From contig CAWAOP010000056.1 of NCBI GenBank assembly GCA_963783505.1, forward strand, positions 124,001-188,000: a DNA stretch of 64,000 nt, in the 5' to 3' direction. Below are positions 27,941 to 38,296 of the stretch, one piece after another. Within the stretch, counting starts at the first letter, position 1, and every line of letters starts with the position of its first letter. The stretch comes from BOG-224 sp963783505 (GTDB lineage Bacteria > Acidobacteriota > Terriglobia > Bryobacterales > Bryobacteraceae). A model generated the notes under the pieces. That model saw nothing but the letters and a program-made list of their open reading frames with translations. It made no database searches and was not told the DNA's origin. The translations under genes and the position numbers were made by a program.

Positions 27941-29277
27941 ATGCATGAGAGATACCTGGTATCGCTGCTGGTGAAGCTGGCCGCCTCGGCCTCCATCGCT
28001 AGCGTCCTCGCCCGCTCCAACCGTTTCAAGAGCGCGCTCATGCAGGAGCGCCGTTCGCTCTCCCAGCGAATCTCGTTGGCGCTCTGGCTGGGCGTCGTTT
28101 TCGGAGCAAGCGTCGCCGCCCGCGTAGTGAGCCGGAACCTCGACGGAGCGGATCTCGGGCTGGAGGGCAGCCTGCTGGCGGGGCTCCTGGGCGGCTATGT
28201 GACCGGGTTGTGCACCGGAGTCGGCCATCTCGATCCCGGCGATGTTCCACTGGGAGTTGCTGACCATGCCGCTTTTGGCCGGCATCGGCGTGCTCGGAGG
28301 GCTGGTGCGCGATGGCGCGCCCGATCCCGGAGGACATCTGGCGCTTCTCCCCGTACTTCGACCTGAACATCTACCGGTTCTTCAAGGAGCGTCTGCACCC
28401 GCGCCGCACGGCGTTCCAACTGGTGCTCTTCGCCGCCATCCTGTTCGCCGAATTCCTGCGCGAGACACTGAGATCCTTCTACCCAACGGGAGTTTTTTCG
28501 CTCACGGCCCGCAAGGATGACATGCTTCAGCCGCATCTGCCTGGCCATCGCGGCTATGTACGTCTACTACGCTCTTCGCGGTGGCGATTCCCATGAAGAT
28601 CTGGAACAGCACGCGCAACGAGAAGAAGCTCGAGGAGCAGGAGCGGCTTGCTGGTGGAAGCGCGCCTGGCGGCGCTGACCAGCCAGATCAATCCGCACTT
28701 CCTGTTCAACACGCTGAACTCGGTTCCGTCGCTGATCCGCACGAATCCGCAGCAGGCGCGCGTCATGGTGGTGAAGCTCTCGCAAGGTGTTGCGGCGGCT
28801 GCTGCGCAAGCACGAGAACTTCAGCCCGCTGCGCGAGGAGCTGAGCCTTTATCGAGGACTACCTTTCGATCGAGTTGGTCCGCTTCGGAGACAAGCTGCG
28901 GTTCGAAAAAGATATCGCCGAGGATACGCTGGACATGCTGGTGCCGAGCATGATGCTTCAGCCGCTGGTGGAGAACTCGATCAAGCCACGGCCTGAGCAG
29001 CAAGGTGGAGGGCGGCGCAATCCGCATCCGCGCCCGGCGCGCGGATGGACGCGTCCGGGTTGAGGTGGAAGACGATGGAGTCGGCATCCCCGAATCCAAG
29101 CTGGCCACGCTGCTCGACCGCGGCATCGGCGTGAGCAACGTAAACGAGCGTCTCAAAGTGCTTTACGGAAAAGAGTACAGGATGTGGATCGACAGCCGCC
29201 CGGGCGAGGGAACCCGCGTATCGATCGAAATCCCGGAGTTGCTGGCCGCCCCGGAGCCCGCCGCCCACGCAGGGTAG
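27941..29277 (+). pseudogene. LytS-like sensor histidine kinase, eight frame breaks
   Basis: Joined across frames, the protein begins with membrane helices of the 5TM-LYT type (GSLLAGLLGGYVTGLCTG, MFHWELLTMPLLAGIGVLGG). It continues with an inner coiled stretch (NEKKLEEQERL) and a His-kinase domain: LTSQINPHFLFNTLNS with the phospho-acceptor His, MLQPLVENSIKHG as N-box, and DDGVGIPESKL. Such kinases sense envelope or murein state and pair with LytTR regulators, none of which is here. Eight single-base insertions break the frame near 28222, 28331, 28526, 28574, 28648, 28782, 28847 and 28986. Removing one base at each restores a full-length kinase. This density suggests real decay or a badly sequenced stretch. 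The end at 29277 is intact. Confidence 0.75.
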
Positions 29278-29323
29278 TCCCTTCGATTCAACCCGCGGCG
29301 CGCCCAGGCCGCGCTCCGGCTTC

Positions 29324-30181
29324 CTATTCCACCTTCGAGTAATAGTAGGTGTACTTGCTGTACAGCTCGGCCGCGCGCGCGCCGTTGGCGACGATTCCGA
29401 GTACGTTGTTTTCGCACAGCGATTGCATCGCGCGCGTGATGTTATCGAACGTCGTCGAGCCGATCTTCACCACTAGAATCAAGCCATCGGCCATGGTCGC
29501 CAGAAGGTTGGCGTCCGCGGAGAACAGCAACGGCGGCGAATCGAAAATGGACCAGTTGAAATACCGCGGCAGCTCCTCGAAGAGCGCCCTGGCCTGGCGC
29601 GTGTTCAGTAATTCGAGCGGGTTCTTGACCGGCGAGCCGGCGGTCATCAGATAGAGGTTGATGCCCTCGATCCGGCGAACCGCATCCTGAAACCGGCACG
29701 CGCCCGTGAGGTAGTCCGACAGGCCCGGCGCCCGGGACACCTGGAACATATCGTGAATCGCGGGGCGGCGCAGATCGAAGTCGGCGAGCAGAACAAGCTG
29801 TTCGGAAAGCTGCGCCTGAGAGATCGCAAAATTGACCGTGGAGAAAGTCTTTCCTTCCGCCGGAGACGCGCTGGTGCAAATCAGGGTGTGCAACGGCTGC
29901 AGCGTTTGAAGGTGATTCAGCCGCGTGCGGAGAGTCCGAAATTCCTCGGCCGGCGTTTCATGCGGGTTGTTGAGATCGAGAAGGTGAGCTTCCGGCGCCG
30001 GGTCGTAGGGAACCGATTGAATCTCCTGGAGCATGCCGTAGTGCAGATTGGGACGTACCGCGATGGATTCGTCCACAATCTCCGGCACGCGCACGCGTTC
30101 CTCTCCGGCCGGCGGCTGCGGCGGCTGCGGATTTTCCCCGCCCTCGTCGGCTCGCCGTAAAGCGTCGTATACTCGACTCAT
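29324..30181 (-). CDS. CpsD/CapB-type tyrosine autokinase (BY-kinase)
   Basis: BY-kinases control the length and export of capsule or exopolysaccharide by cycles of tyrosine phosphorylation. The 285-residue protein has a Walker A motif SASPAEGKTFSTVNFA, a Walker A' motif LLADFDLRRP, and FDSPPLL as Walker B. The C-terminal end YSKYTYYYSK is the Tyr cluster that is autophosphorylated. It lacks the membrane domain, which is supplied by the neighbouring Wzz-like protein, as in Gram-positive two-protein systems. GGAGAAGAA before the ATG supports the start. It ends the minus-strand set Wza-like, Wzz-like, kinase. Confidence 0.88.
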   Translation of the reverse strand: MSRVYDALRRADEGGENPQPPQPPAGEERVRVPEIVDESIAVRPNLHYGMLQEIQSVPYDPAPEAHLLDLNNPHETPAEEFRTLRTRLNHLQTLQPLHTLICTSASPAEGKTFSTVNFAISQAQLSEQLVLLADFDLRRPAIHDMFQVSRAPGLSDYLTGACRFQDAVRRIEGINLYLMTAGSPVKNPLELLNTRQARALFEELPRYFNWSIFDSPPLLFSADANLLATMADGLILVVKIGSTTFDNITRAMQSLCENNVLGIVANGARAAELYSKYTYYYSKVE

Positions 30182-30216
30182 TTCTTCTCCAGTGCGCTAA
30201 CCCCGTTCCAACCCGC

Positions 30217-31933
30217 CTACTGCGTGGCGTGAGGCGTGTAGTAATAGAAGACCGCCAGCGCCATGGCGAGCACGCCCAGCACGACAGCCGATGACCATCC
30301 CAGCCACGCCAAACGCCTTCTGCGCCGGACGAGCAGCGCGCTTTCCAGCAGCGGAATGCTGGTGAGCACGGGGAGGTTCGTATAGGCGCGCACGTCCTTG
30401 AGGTTCTTGAGCGATGTGTCTTTGGCCTCTCTGGCGCCGGCCAAACCCAGCCCCAACATCAAGCCCAGAGCCAGCCCCGCTCCCGTTATGGCGTATCGAT
30501 TCGGATCCGAAGGATTCTGAGGCAGGTTTGCCGGGTCCACCATCTCCAGCATTTCGCCCAGCCCCCGCTCCTCCAGGTTCGCGGTGGTCTGCGTTTGTCC
30601 CTCCTCCTTCTTGAGTTCGTTGTACCGGGTGGTGACCAGAATCAGGCTCTGGTTCAGCGCCTGGTATTGGCGTTCGACCTCGGGAGCCGCATCCATCTTG
30701 GCCTTCAATTCCTTGAGCTGCTGATCGATGTCCGCCTTCTCCCGGTTCGCGTTCTGGATCTCCACGTTGATATTCTGGATTTCGGCGTCGTACCGACTCG
30801 ATCTGGCCCTGCATCTGTTGGAGGTTGGCCTGTAGGCCCAGGCTGCGGCCCGGTTGTTTCTGAGGAGAGTTTTTCGCGCCGGCCGCGTCAGCCTCGCTTT
30901 GCTTGGCCAGCAAATCGTCGCGCCGCTTCGTCAGTACATCCAATTGCGATTTGGCCCGCTTCACATCGGGCCAATCATCCGAGTATTGCTGGCGCATCCC
31001 GGCGATCTCCATATCCCACTTGTGAATCTCCCCTTCAATCTGGACTAACTCCTGGTTCTTGAGGGCGGCCTGAGGGGCGCTTTCGTCCGATGACTGGGCC
31101 ACCAGGTTCATCATCTCCGTCTGCCGCGATTTATCGACGAAGAGTCTGTTCCGTTGCTCGGCAAGGTGCGCCAGGCTGTCGGTAAAGCCTTGGCTGCGGG
31201 CCTCCAGTTGGGCTTCCTTCTGGCCGTTCTGAATGGCCTGCTCGGGCAGTCTTCCGGCGTTGTCGATTTTGAACTTCGCCATCTGATCGTTCAGATCGTC
31301 CATCTGCGTCTTGACCGAATCCAACTCGGACTGGACGAAGCTGGAAGTGTTCCGCGCCGCGTCGGACTGAATCTGGATGTTCTGCGAAGTGACTTCCCCA
31401 AGCAGTTCCGTGACCACTTTCTGCGCAATGTATTTATCGGGGTACGAGAACTGCACCTGAAAGGCTGTCGGCACGTGCCGCGTCGCAAGGGCATCGGACA
31501 CGTTGATCGGATCGATCTTGACGTCTTTGGTCATCTTCTCGATGGCGTCTTCGAGCGTCATCTGGGTGCGCAACTTAGGGTACAGATTGAATTTCGGATT
31601 GGTGATAATCGACGATAGGTTGCCGCGGCTGAGAATCAGTGTTTTCAGCCCCATCAGTTGATCGCTCACTCCCATGATGGTGGCGTTGCCGGCGATCTGT
31701 TCCGGAACGGTCGGTGGCTTGATGCGCATGGTGGCCTTGGACGTAAACGTATCCGGCCACATGAAGGCAGCCACTACGGCGATCACGAACCCGGCGAAGG
31801 TGGGCCCGACGATCCACGAGCGGTGTCTTCGGAGCAGGTCCGTGTAATCGTCGATATCCATCGGACGGCGGGTGACGGCAAGCGTAGCTTGCCCTTGGGT
31901 CATCCCTCCGCCTGGAGCGTTTATCATTGCCAT
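30217..31933 (-). CDS. Wzz-type chain-length/co-polymerase membrane protein, one frameshift near 30792
   Basis: The protein has an N-terminal cytoplasmic stretch (DIDDYTDLLRRHRSWIVG), a first membrane helix (PTFAGFVIAVVAAFMWP), and a long periplasmic coiled-coil region (about 200-460). A second helix near the end (WLGWSSAVVLGVLAMALAVF) follows, as in polysaccharide co-polymerases. It should anchor and activate the adjacent kinase and set polymer length. An extra G near 30792 (GAGTCGGTACGAC) shifts the last 190 codons; with it removed the frame ends at 30217 with YYYTPHATQ. AAAGGAGG before the ATG is a perfect ribosome site. It follows the Wza-like gene by 15 bp. Confidence 0.85.
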
Positions 31934-31948
31934 AAGGCGCCTCCTTTC

Positions 31949-32581
31949 CTATTTGACGACGATCATGTCGCCCGGCTCCACCCAAACGTTCTGTTCCATG
32001 TGCTTGCCCTTGATCACCTCGTTGTAGTTGAAGTGCAGGATCTTCTTTCCGTTGTCGCGATTGATAATAATATGCTTGGTATCCGCGAAGTCTTGAAAAC
32101 CTCCCGCCTGGACCAGCGCCTCCTGCACGCGGATGGGCATGATCCAGGGTTTTTCTCCCGGGCCTCTCACCTGTCCTTGGATGTAGAACCTCTTGCTCTT
32201 CGATTCCTGGAGGCGCACGGTCACTTCCGGATCCAGCACTCCTGCCTTGGTTAACTTCTCGGCGATATCCTTGGCCAACCCCTCTCTGGTTTTTTCGGCG
32301 GCTACGATCTCACCCACGTGGGGCAGTGAGATCTTACCGTCCGGCCCGACGATTAACGGTCCCTTGTACTGGTTCTCGGGCGGAAAAACATCGATTTCGA
32401 TCACGTCATTCACGCCCAGTACGTACTCCGTCGTATCGAACGGATACGGTCCGGATTCGCCTACGTCCTGGCTGGCTCCTTGCTTGTTCGCGCCGGCGTG
32501 CAGCTTGGCGCGGAGGCCGGCGCACCCCGGAGCCATGGCCAGCGCGAGGACAGCCATCAGAAAGAACAGGACTTTTCGCAT
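31949..32581 (-). CDS. Wza-like polysaccharide export outer-membrane lipoprotein
   Basis: The 210-residue protein has a lipoprotein signal (LALAMAPGCAG). Then comes a polysaccharide export domain (YVLGVNDVIEIDVFPPENQY, VGPDGKISLPHVGEI) and an SLBB-like domain (FYIQGQVRGPGEKPWIMP, ALVQAGGFQDFADTKHI). Wza-type proteins form the outer-membrane channel for exported polysaccharides. It is shorter than E. coli Wza (about 380) but typical for small export proteins. It is the first gene of the minus-strand set with Wzz-like and kinase genes, which supports its role. No strong ribosome site is seen. Confidence 0.9.
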   Translation of the reverse strand: MRKVLFFLMAVLALAMAPGCAGLRAKLHAGANKQGASQDVGESGPYPFDTTEYVLGVNDVIEIDVFPPENQYKGPLIVGPDGKISLPHVGEIVAAEKTREGLAKDIAEKLTKAGVLDPEVTVRLQESKSKRFYIQGQVRGPGEKPWIMPIRVQEALVQAGGFQDFADTKHIIINRDNGKKILHFNYNEVIKGKHMEQNVWVEPGDMIVVK

Positions 32582-32947
32582 GGTTTCGGCCGCGCAAACA
32601 CCCGCCGCCTATCGCCACCAGGCTGCGGCGGCGGGCAGAGTTCGACACGTTTGCCCTTTAGGGCCTTTCGTTTACCCAGTTTACAGCATTCGTCACGTCC
32701 GGCGCCCCGTCCATACGTACCAAGTACTACTCAACCTATTCAGGTGAGATGATCGGCGGACAAACCGGTTTTCGTTAGATTCGCGCACCGTCCGGGCCGA
32801 TCCAGGCCCGAAGCGGCTCGCCCGCAATTCTCACGGGAGCTCCGTAAAACGGGCGCCCGCTTGCGAGCGCCGATCCGCTTGGTCCTCTAGCAGCCCCATT
32901 ATGAAGAAAGCCTTCATACGCAAGGATGAAGATCGGAGCGATTGCTT
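32582..32947. other. Spacer without a gene (left part)
   Basis: This is part of a 637-bp gap between the divergent export set and the histidine kinase. It contains short tandem-like pieces and short imperfect hairpins such as GCGCCCGCTTGCGAGCGCC near 32850, but no protein pattern. Promoters for both sides are expected in the full gap; I cannot place them with confidence. Confidence 0.35.
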
Positions 32948-32983
32948 TGTAACAGGGCACGACTTCAGTCGTGCCCTGTTACA
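32948..32983. repeat. Perfect 17-bp-arm palindromic repeat
   Basis: TGTAACAGGGCACGACT (32948-32964) is the exact reverse complement of 32967-32983, with a two-base loop. Such long, nearly loop-less palindromes resemble REP units moved by Y1-type transposases. A truncated member of that transposase class lies at 45488. Confidence 0.75.
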
Positions 32984-33218
32984 CACCGCTGCGGCCGGCC
33001 GCAGTGTGAGAAATGCGCGCCAGCCTGTGTCCAACGGGATACTCCCGGATACACTTCGGCATAGTGAATGCCTCCCGAAATGCGGAGGAATGGTTTTCGG
33101 TTTTTTGTAACTGTAAGAAAAACAGGGTACGATTTAGACAGCGGCGCCGGAAAGTTTCGGCAATTAACGTGCAAAGGGGGTGAGTCGGATTCGTGTCCAG
33201 GATGGACACGGCTAGCCC

Positions 33219-36160
33219 ATGCTCCAGGAACTGCGCTTCCAGCTCTCGACGGCGATTCTCACCATTATCACCCTGGCCGCTATCGCCGCCGCCGCGATCA
33301 ATTTTGGGGAACAGCGCAGGTTCCGCCTGCCGGATGACGGAGTCGTTTGGGTGGATCGAGGCTCCGGCGTTGTGGCGTTGTACGTCAAGTCGCCGAGCGG
33401 GTCGGCCACCGCCGGCATTCACGCCGGCGACCGTGTGAAATCGATTGATGGCCTCCAGATCCACAAAGCCGTGAACGTAGCCCAAGTCCTGGCCGGTATT
33501 GGTACGTGGAAGCAGGCCACCTACCATCTGAGCCGGAACGGAAGGGAATTCGTCGTTCCCTGGGTGCTGCATTGGGGAAGCGGCTCCCGACCGGGCTATC
33601 TGGTACGCCTATCTGATCGGCGCGGCCTACCTGGCGATTGGCCTTTTTGTTTATTTCCGGCGGGGCAGCGCGCAAAAGGCGCGGCATTTCTACATCCTGT
33701 GCCTGGCTTCGTTTGTGTTCCTGTGTTTTCATTACACGGGCAAGCTGAACGTATTCGATAAGCTGATTTACTACGGCAACGTGGCGGCCGGCGTCCTGGC
33801 TCCCGCCATCTTTCTGCATTTCAGCTTTACCTTCCCCGAGCCGCGAAAGTGGTTTGGGACGCGGGCAGGGGTGGCGCTGCTCTACGCTCCCGCCGCGCTT
33901 CTCTTCGCCGCGTACCTGGCGCTCTCCTCGGGCATGCTGAAACTCGCCATGTCGCCCGTCGAAACCCAGTGGCTCATCGACCGCGTTTGGATACTGTTTG
34001 CGACGGCGCCGTACATTGCAGGCGGGCTGGTATTCAATTGGGAACACCTCAAGAGCCGAAGACCCGATCGTGCGGCGGCAGCTTAAGTGGCTTCGTAACG
34101 GCTCCCTGACGGGCGCTTTGCCGTTCGCCGCGCTTTACGCCGTGCCTTATGCGTTCGGATTCATGCCCACCGAGTACATGAAGCTCTCGGTGCTTACGCT
34201 GGCGCTCGTTCCGCTCACTCTGGCGTACGCTATCGTTCGCTACCGTTTGATGGACGTGGATATTCTGTTCCGCCGCGGATACGCCTATACGCTGGCCACG
34301 CTGTGCGTGCTTGCCGGATTCTACGGCATCGTGCTGCTGCTCGGCTCCCAGGTGCAGAAGTATTTCAAGGACCTTGGCTTGGCTGGCACCATGACGGTGA
34401 TGCTGGTCGCCGCCTTCCTGTTCCAGCCGATCCGCAACTGGATTCAGGAACGCCTGGACCGGCACTTCTACCGCGACCGCTACGATTACCGCCGCACGCT
34501 GGTGGAGTTCGCCAGGGAACTGAGCTCGGAAACGGACCTGGATGCCATGCTCGGCTCGGTGGGTGAGCGCTTGCTTGGGACGCTCTCCATCCGGCATTTG
34601 GCGTTCTTCCTTGCCGCCGAAACGCCGGAGGGCCGTGAGTTCTATCTGCATCGCGCCATGGGCGCGAACCCGCGCCTGGTGTCGCCCGATGGCGAGGGGC
34701 TGGATCTGGGCTTCCTTTCCTGGGAGCGGAAGGAACCCTACCTGTTCTTCGAGCGCACCCGGCGCCAGCTCGATGCGGTTTCGCGGTCCTGGGCGAACTC
34801 CATCCGCCGGACGATATCCGAATTGGACCTCACTTACTACCTGCCCTGCACGGCGCACGGCCGCGCCGTAGCTTATATCGGACTCAGCAGGACCACCGAC
34901 GGCGACTACCTTTCGAGCGAAGACGTGGAACTGCTGGCGACGCTCGCGGGTTACGTCGGCATCGCCATAGAAAACGCGGCGCTGTACCGGTCGCTGCAAC
35001 GCAAGGTGGAGGAGTTTGAGCGGTTGAAGGAGTTCAGCGAGAACATCGTCGAATCCATCAACGTAGGCATTCTGGCGGCGGACCTGGAGGACCGCGTTGA
35101 GAGCTGGAACTCGCAGATCGAACGCCTGACCGGCGTCACGCGGGAGCGGGCCGTCGGCAGCCGCCTGGCGGAGCTGTTTCCGGCGGATCTGACGGATCAG
35201 TTCGACCAGGTGCGCGGCGAATCCGGGATTCATCACATCTATAAGTTCCTTCTCACCGCTCCGGCCGCGGGCGGTAACGGAAATGGCGCCGGAAAGGGCC
35301 GCGAAGCGACGTTGAATATCGCCATCGCCCCGCTGGTTTCCAAGGACCGCGAGCGCATCGGCCGGTTGATCATTTTCGACGATGTGACGGATCGCGCGGA
35401 ACTCGAGCAGCGTCTGGTGCAGGCGGACAGGCTCTCCAGCATCGGCTTGCTGGCGGCCGGCGTCGCGCACGAGGTGAACACGCCGCTGGCGGTTATTTCG
35501 ACGTACGCCCAAATGCTCGCCAAGCAGGTGGCCGACGACTCGCAGAAATCGGTCATCCTCGAAAAGATCGCCAAGCAGACTTTCAGGGCGAGCGAGATTG
35601 TGAACTCGCTTTTAAATTTCTCGCGCGCGTCGGCCACCGCGTTTGGCGAACTGGGGCTGAACCGCGTCGTCCAGGAGACGCTTTCGCTCCTGGAGCATCA
35701 GCTTCAGAAGTCCGGCATTCAGGTCGTACAGTCGCTGGATTCCGCCCTGCCGCCGGTCGAGGGCAACGCCGGCAAGCTACAGCAGGTATTCCTCAACCTG
35801 TTCCTCAACGCCCGCGACGCCATGCCGGGCGGAGGGACGTTGGAAGTGCGGACCTGGGCGGAAGACGCCCGCGTGAAAGTCGAGATTTCGGACACGGGCC
35901 GCGGAATCGCGCCGGAACATCTGCACCGCATATACGATCCGTTCTTCACCACCAAGACGGCGAGGAAAGGCACGGGCCTTGGGCTCTCCGTATCGTACGG
36001 AATCATTCAGGAACACGATGGCTCCATCGAGGCGTTCAACCGGAAGTCCGGAGGCGCCGTGTTCCACATCGAGCTGCCGCTGGCTAAGAACCGGCGCGCC
36101 CCAACGCCATCCGCCGCCGCGCAATCTTCGATTGAGAGGCAGCCGCTTCATGCCGCTTGA
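33219..36160 (+). CDS. Membrane histidine kinase with PDZ, GAF and PAS regions, two frameshifts
   Basis: Joined across two +1 breaks (near 33600 and 34056), the protein has an N-terminal helix, a PDZ-like region (AGIHAGDRVKSIDGLQIHKA) and then about seven membrane helices (WYAYLIGAAYLAIGLFVYF onward). A GAF-like region and a PAS region follow. The kinase core has H-box GVAHEVNTPLAVIS (near 35465), N-box FLNLFLNARDAMPGGG, G1 DTGRGIAPEHL and G2 GTGLGLSVSYGI. It should phosphorylate the NtrC-type regulator whose start overlaps its stop by 11 bp. An exterior PDZ suggests sensing of protein ends or envelope stress, though this is inference. A GTGTCC-AGGAT-GGACAC hairpin lies just before the start. 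Confidence 0.85.
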
Positions 36161-37595
36161 TGCGATCGCTCCCGCAGCCGCCAAAGGCAGCGTCCTGGTC
36201 ATCGACGACGAGCCCGCTATCCGCGAAGGTCTGTTCGACCTGCTGACCGCCGAGGGTTACGCCGTCGATCTTGCGCAGGGCGGCGTCGAGGGGCTGCAAA
36301 AACTCGGCGAGCGCGGATACGACCTCGTCCTGCTGGACCTCATGATGCCGGACCGCTCCGGGATGGACGTATTGGGCGACGTCCGCCAGCGCGATCGCGA
36401 GACGCCGATTTTCATGATCACGGCGTTTGGGAGCGTCGAGGCCGCGGTGGATGCGCTGAAGCTGGGCGCCAACGATTATTTCTCGAAACCCTGGGACAAC
36501 GAAAAGCTGCTGATCGAAATCGATCGCATGATCGCGCGGCGGCGCCTGGAGTGGGAGAATGTCCACCTGAAGCGCGCGCTGGTGGAGCGCTACAGCTTTC
36601 CGAACATCATCGGCAAGAGCGAACGGATGGTGCGCCTGCTGGATCTGGTGGGCCAGGTGTCGACGGCGCGGTCCACAATTCTGATCGGCGGCGAGACCGG
36701 GACCGGCAAGGAACTGGTGGCCAAGGCCATCCACGCCAACTCGCCGCGCGCCGGCCAATTGTTCGTGGCCGTCAACAGCGGATCTCTCCCGCCGGACCTG
36801 CTGGAGTCGACGCTCTTCGGCCATGTTCGCGGCGCGTTTACCAGCGCCGTGAATTCGAAGAAGGGCTATTTCGAAGTGGCCGACAAGGGGACCATTTTCT
36901 TCGACGAGGTGGGCACGCTCGGCCCCGAAACGCAGATCAAGCTGCTTCGGGTAATCCAGGAAAAGGAATTTACGCCGCTCGGTTCCACCGACCCCATCAA
37001 GGTGGACGTTCGCATCCTCGCGGCCACCAACGCGGACCTCTTCCAGCTTGTGAAGGAAGGCAAGTTCCGCGAGGACCTCTACTATCGCCTGGATGTCATC
37101 AAAATCGCTCTGCCTGCGTTGCGCGAGCGCAGGGAGGATATTCCGCTTCTCGCGCAGCACTTCTTCAATCACTACTGCCGGGAGAACGGCAAGTTCCTGG
37201 ACTCCTCGGGCCGGTCGACGCTGAGTTTTTCGCCCGAAGCGATGCAGATCCTCATGGAGCACGCCTGGCCGGGCAACGTCCGCGAACTCGAGAACGTCGT
37301 GGAGCGCGCGGTGGTGCTGGCGACCGAGCAGGTGGTCCCGCTCGACGTGCTTCCCGAGGCCTTGCTGCAAGCGAACGGCGTGCGGCTCAAGCGCTCCGAC
37401 GCGGACCCGCTCGGCGCCGACGCGTCGCTATTCGAAATCGTCAACGACTACGAGCGGCGCATCATCGCCGAACGCCTCGAACGCTCGAACTGGAGTCAGA
37501 CGGACGCGGCCGAGAGCCTGCACGTCCCGCTTTCCACGCTGAACCAGAAGATCAAGCGCCTGGATATCAAGATCCGCAAGAAGGGCGAAGGGTAA
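36150..37595 (+). CDS. NtrC-family sigma-54-type response regulator
   Basis: The 481-residue protein has a receiver domain (VLVIDDEPAIREG, phospho-acceptor Asp in LVLLDLMMPDRSG, Lys in YFSKPWD), an AAA+ domain and a Fis-type helix-turn-helix. The AAA+ part carries GGETGTGKELVAKAIH (Walker A), KGTIFFDEVGTL (Walker B) and LRERREDIPLLAQHF. The sigma-54 contact loop reads GAFTSA rather than GAFTGA, so the second Gly is Ser. The C-terminal SQTDAAESLHVPLSTLNQKI is the DNA-binding helix pair. The start at 36150 has GAGAGG upstream and overlaps the kinase stop. No sigma-54 promoter could be placed in this window. Confidence 0.93.
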   Translation: MPLDAIAPAAAKGSVLVIDDEPAIREGLFDLLTAEGYAVDLAQGGVEGLQKLGERGYDLVLLDLMMPDRSGMDVLGDVRQRDRETPIFMITAFGSVEAAVDALKLGANDYFSKPWDNEKLLIEIDRMIARRRLEWENVHLKRALVERYSFPNIIGKSERMVRLLDLVGQVSTARSTILIGGETGTGKELVAKAIHANSPRAGQLFVAVNSGSLPPDLLESTLFGHVRGAFTSAVNSKKGYFEVADKGTIFFDEVGTLGPETQIKLLRVIQEKEFTPLGSTDPIKVDVRILAATNADLFQLVKEGKFREDLYYRLDVIKIALPALRERREDIPLLAQHFFNHYCRENGKFLDSSGRSTLSFSPEAMQILMEHAWPGNVRELENVVERAVVLATEQVVPLDVLPEALLQANGVRLKRSDADPLGADASLFEIVNDYERRIIAERLERSNWSQTDAAESLHVPLSTLNQKIKRLDIKIRKKGEG

Positions 37596-37631
37596 GGCGG
37601 CGTCCGTCGAACGACGAGCGACTGCCCGGCT

Positions 37632-38075
37632 TCAGAGGTGCGGCGATCCCTGCTGTGCCAAGTCCATCAGCTTGTCCGCGAGCGATTGCGGGCGATCGAT
37701 GTTGTGAAGAGTGAGGCGGCTGGCCTCGCCCGCGGTTTCGATAGATAAGTCTCCCACGTCGAACATGCGCTGCGCGATGCGCTGATCGACGCGAACGTCC
37801 TGGATCTTGGCGAGCTGAATCGTGCGCGTGGAACGGCCTGCAATGCCGGTCTCATAGCGCAACCGGCCGTTCACAATGGTGACGGTGGTGAACCGGCGCC
37901 GCAGCCAGCGGCTCGCCGGCCACAACAGGATCAGCGGCGGGACGATCATCATCCAGGCCGGCCCGGCGTTTCGATGGTTCAAATACAGAATCTCGAGCGC
38001 GAGAATTGCAACCGCGGATACAATCGCGCCGGCCTTGATGAACTTCGCCGTGGGCCGGATGACCTCTTCTTCCAC
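37632..38075 (-). CDS. Membrane protein with bacterial PH domain
   Basis: The protein has two membrane helices (AGAIVSAVAILALEILYL and AWMMIVPPLILLWPA), then a PH-like region (RFTTVTIVNGRLRYETGI then RTIQLAKIQDVRVDQRI) typical of YdbT/bPH_2 proteins. Function in this family is not well defined; members are linked to envelope integrity. I chose the GTG at 38075, which has GGAGGG about nine bases upstream, over a longer in-frame version without ribosome site. The gene is convergent with the NtrC-type regulator. Confidence 0.75.
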   Translation of the reverse strand: MEEEVIRPTAKFIKAGAIVSAVAILALEILYLNHRNAGPAWMMIVPPLILLWPASRWLRRRFTTVTIVNGRLRYETGIAGRSTRTIQLAKIQDVRVDQRIAQRMFDVGDLSIETAGEASRLTLHNIDRPQSLADKLMDLAQQGSPHL

Positions 38076-38199
38076 GATGGTTCCCTCCGAAGCGGTATTG
38101 TAGCGCCTGCCAGAGAAGGCTATCAGTGGCCCGCCGAAGGCCCGATGCGGGCGCAAGCTATAATCTTGGATGAGCAGGTCTGGAGACCCGCTCCACTGT

Positions 38200-38286
38200 G
38201 CGGTCGTGGCGAAATTGGCAGACGCGCCAGACTTAGGATCTGGTCCACGAGAGTGGGTGGAGGTTCAAGTCCTCTCGGCCGCACCA
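38200..38286 (+). tRNA. tRNA-Leu (anticodon UAG), CCA encoded
   Basis: The 87-base sequence folds as a class II tRNA. The acceptor arms are GCGGTCG and CGGCCGC, followed by A and an encoded CCA end. The D-arm has GGCGAAATTGGC. The anticodon stem CCAGA/TCTGG holds the loop CTTAGGA, giving anticodon TAG. A long variable arm (TCCACGAGAGTGGGTGG) fits leucine, and the T-arm has GGTTCAAGTCC. It lies alone between the PH-domain gene and the aminotransferase. Confidence 0.97.
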
Positions 38287-38296
38287 ACCGAAAACG

